Source of the DNA: Flavobacterium aquariorum
GTDB taxonomy: Bacteria; Bacteroidota; Bacteroidia; Flavobacteriales; Flavobacteriaceae
Length of the DNA: 64,000 nucleotides
Assembly: GCF_003254745.1 (NCBI RefSeq)
Contig: NZ_QKXH01000003.1
Coordinates: forward strand, 310,001 to 374,000
Direction: 5' to 3'
The translations under genes and the position numbers were made by a program. The notes beneath the pieces are model-generated. The model saw only the letters and a program-made list of their open reading frames with translations. It made no database searches and had not been told where the DNA came from. Below, in pieces: positions 63,151 to 64,000 of the stretch (positions within the stretch are counted from its first letter, which is position 1; each line of letters begins with the position of its first letter).

Positions 63151-64000
63151 ATGAAAAATAATATTTTAAAAAAAACGATAGGAAAAATACATTTATGGCT
63201 CGGATTATCTTCGGGCATAATTGTATTTATTATTGCCATAACGGGCTGTTTGTATGCTTTTCAGGAAGAAATACAAAATATTACCGAAGAATACCGTTTT
63301 GTTCAAAAAGAAAACAAACCTTTCCTCCCTCCTTCCCAATTGGAAGAAATTGCTAAAAAAGAACTTCCGGACAAAGCCTTACACGCCATCAAATACAATG
63401 GAACCGAAAAATCGGCCGAAGCAATATTTTTTCATTACGAGCCTACTTACTATCATATCGTTTACCTAAATCCATATTCGGGCAAAGTACTGGAAACTGC
63501 CAATATGGAAGAAGGATTTTTTAGATTCATACTCAACGGACATTATTACCTTTGGTTTCCCCCAGAAATTGGACAACCTATTGTAGCCACAGCGACCTTA
63601 ATATTCCTTGTACTTCTACTTTCAGGGCTGTATCTTTGGTATCCCCGAAACAAAAATGCAGCCAAACAGCGCTTTAGGTTCAAATGGAAAAATGAAACAA
63701 AATGGAAACGCAAAAACTATGATTTGCATAATATCACTGGTTTTTATGTTCTTTTAATTGCGCTTATTTTTGCAATTACTGGTTTGGTTTGGGGCTTTCA
63801 ATGGTTTAATTACTCTTATTACACTATAATTGGCGGGGAAAAATCATTGATTTACGAGGACCCAGTTTCAGCAAAAAAGACAACCGCTTCAGGCAAGTCG
63901 TTGGATAAAATATGGCTTTTAATGCAAAAAGAATACCCAACGGCAAAATCCATTGAAGTGCATCCGCCCGAAAATGACAGTACTGCTATTGCCGCCAATG
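63151..64000 (+). CDS. PepSY-associated membrane protein (3' end outside window)
   Basis: The frame opens at an ATG (63151) and remains open to the last base, 283 codons. First membrane helix HLWLGLSSGIIVFIIAITGC with YAFQEEI at residues about 14-42; a periplasmic PepSY segment; then a second helix block (ATLIFLVLLLSGLYLWYPRN) and a third with DLHNITGFYVLLIALIFAIT. The WxHxxxG/GxxxxW spacing of His (HLWLG, DLHNITG) matches the PepSY_TM family, which co-occurs with siderophore receptors and is proposed to reduce ferric siderophores. Confidence 0.88.
   Translation, partial: MKNNILKKTIGKIHLWLGLSSGIIVFIIAITGCLYAFQEEIQNITEEYRFVQKENKPFLPPSQLEEIAKKELPDKALHAIKYNGTEKSAEAIFFHYEPTYYHIVYLNPYSGKVLETANMEEGFFRFILNGHYYLWFPPEIGQPIVATATLIFLVLLLSGLYLWYPRNKNAAKQRFRFKWKNETKWKRKNYDLHNITGFYVLLIALIFAITGLVWGFQWFNYSYYTIIGGEKSLIYEDPVSAKKTTASGKSLDKIWLLMQKEYPTAKSIEVHPPENDSTAIAAN

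Overview
The window reads as a chromosomal segment of a Flavobacterium-like member of the Bacteroidota. Seen directly: strong A+T bias, almost no Shine-Dalgarno sequences, promoters of the TAnnTTTG (-7) / TTG (-33) type, a SusC/SusD pair, a type IX secretion (T9SS) C-terminal sorting domain, Bacteroidota-type curli genes and Bacteroidota-length PurM. No rRNA, tRNA, CRISPR array, insertion sequence or phage gene was seen. The first and last genes are cut by the window edges.

Layout. 1-3.5 kb: two tandem TPR-histidine kinases. 3.5-7.3 kb: small lipoprotein, GNAT acetyltransferase, hypothetical protein, purM and an OmpA-like protein. 7.5-14.8 kb: a curli (functional amyloid) region on the minus strand, with two CsgA-like subunit genes, each with its own terminator, and a csgB-like/csgE/csgF/csgG operon ending in a large PD40-repeat lipoprotein. 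15.2-18.8 kb: two divergent glutamine synthetases (type III and type II) sharing a 378-bp control region with a direct repeat. 18.9-32.1 kb: a TerC protein, collagen-like lipoprotein, two esterase-type hydrolases, an AraC regulator, the fused isobutyryl-CoA mutase IcmF, PurU, a methyltransferase/VOC pair and a DUF4197 protein. 32.5-33.3 kb: a second TerC protein.

33.5-45.2 kb is the most notable part. A minus-strand cluster encodes SusC, SusD, an isoaspartyl peptidase, two lipoprotein cyanophycinases and a YfcC-type transporter, preceded by a third cyanophycinase carrying a T9SS sorting domain. Together this reads as a cyanophycin (Arg-Asp polymer) foraging locus: secreted depolymerase, outer-membrane import, periplasmic trimming, inner-membrane uptake, and beta-Asp-Arg cleavage. 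The leaders of both transcription units (T9SS cyanophycinase, and SusC onward) are copies of one ~255-bp module. Each copy holds two tiny reading frames ending in a conserved peptide, consensus KS[LF]xL[KR]GLQP[IV]FNC followed by stop. Nucleotide differences between copies are mostly silent, so these look like real, undescribed leader peptides.

45.2-51.3 kb: alpha/beta hydrolase, BtuF-like protein, pyrF, an OmpA protein with thrombospondin type-3 repeats, and prfA. 51.7-57.4 kb: an ArsR/SRPBCC/DoxX/PhzF operon, two small lipoproteins, a PAS-LuxR regulator and small membrane proteins. 57.5-64 kb: topoisomerase III, a DUF6265-like lipoprotein, and a siderophore TonB-dependent receptor followed by a PepSY membrane protein that runs off the window. 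Three copies of a structured intergenic element with conserved ends (possibly Flavo-1-like) lie at about 4.6, 28.4 and 51.4 kb.
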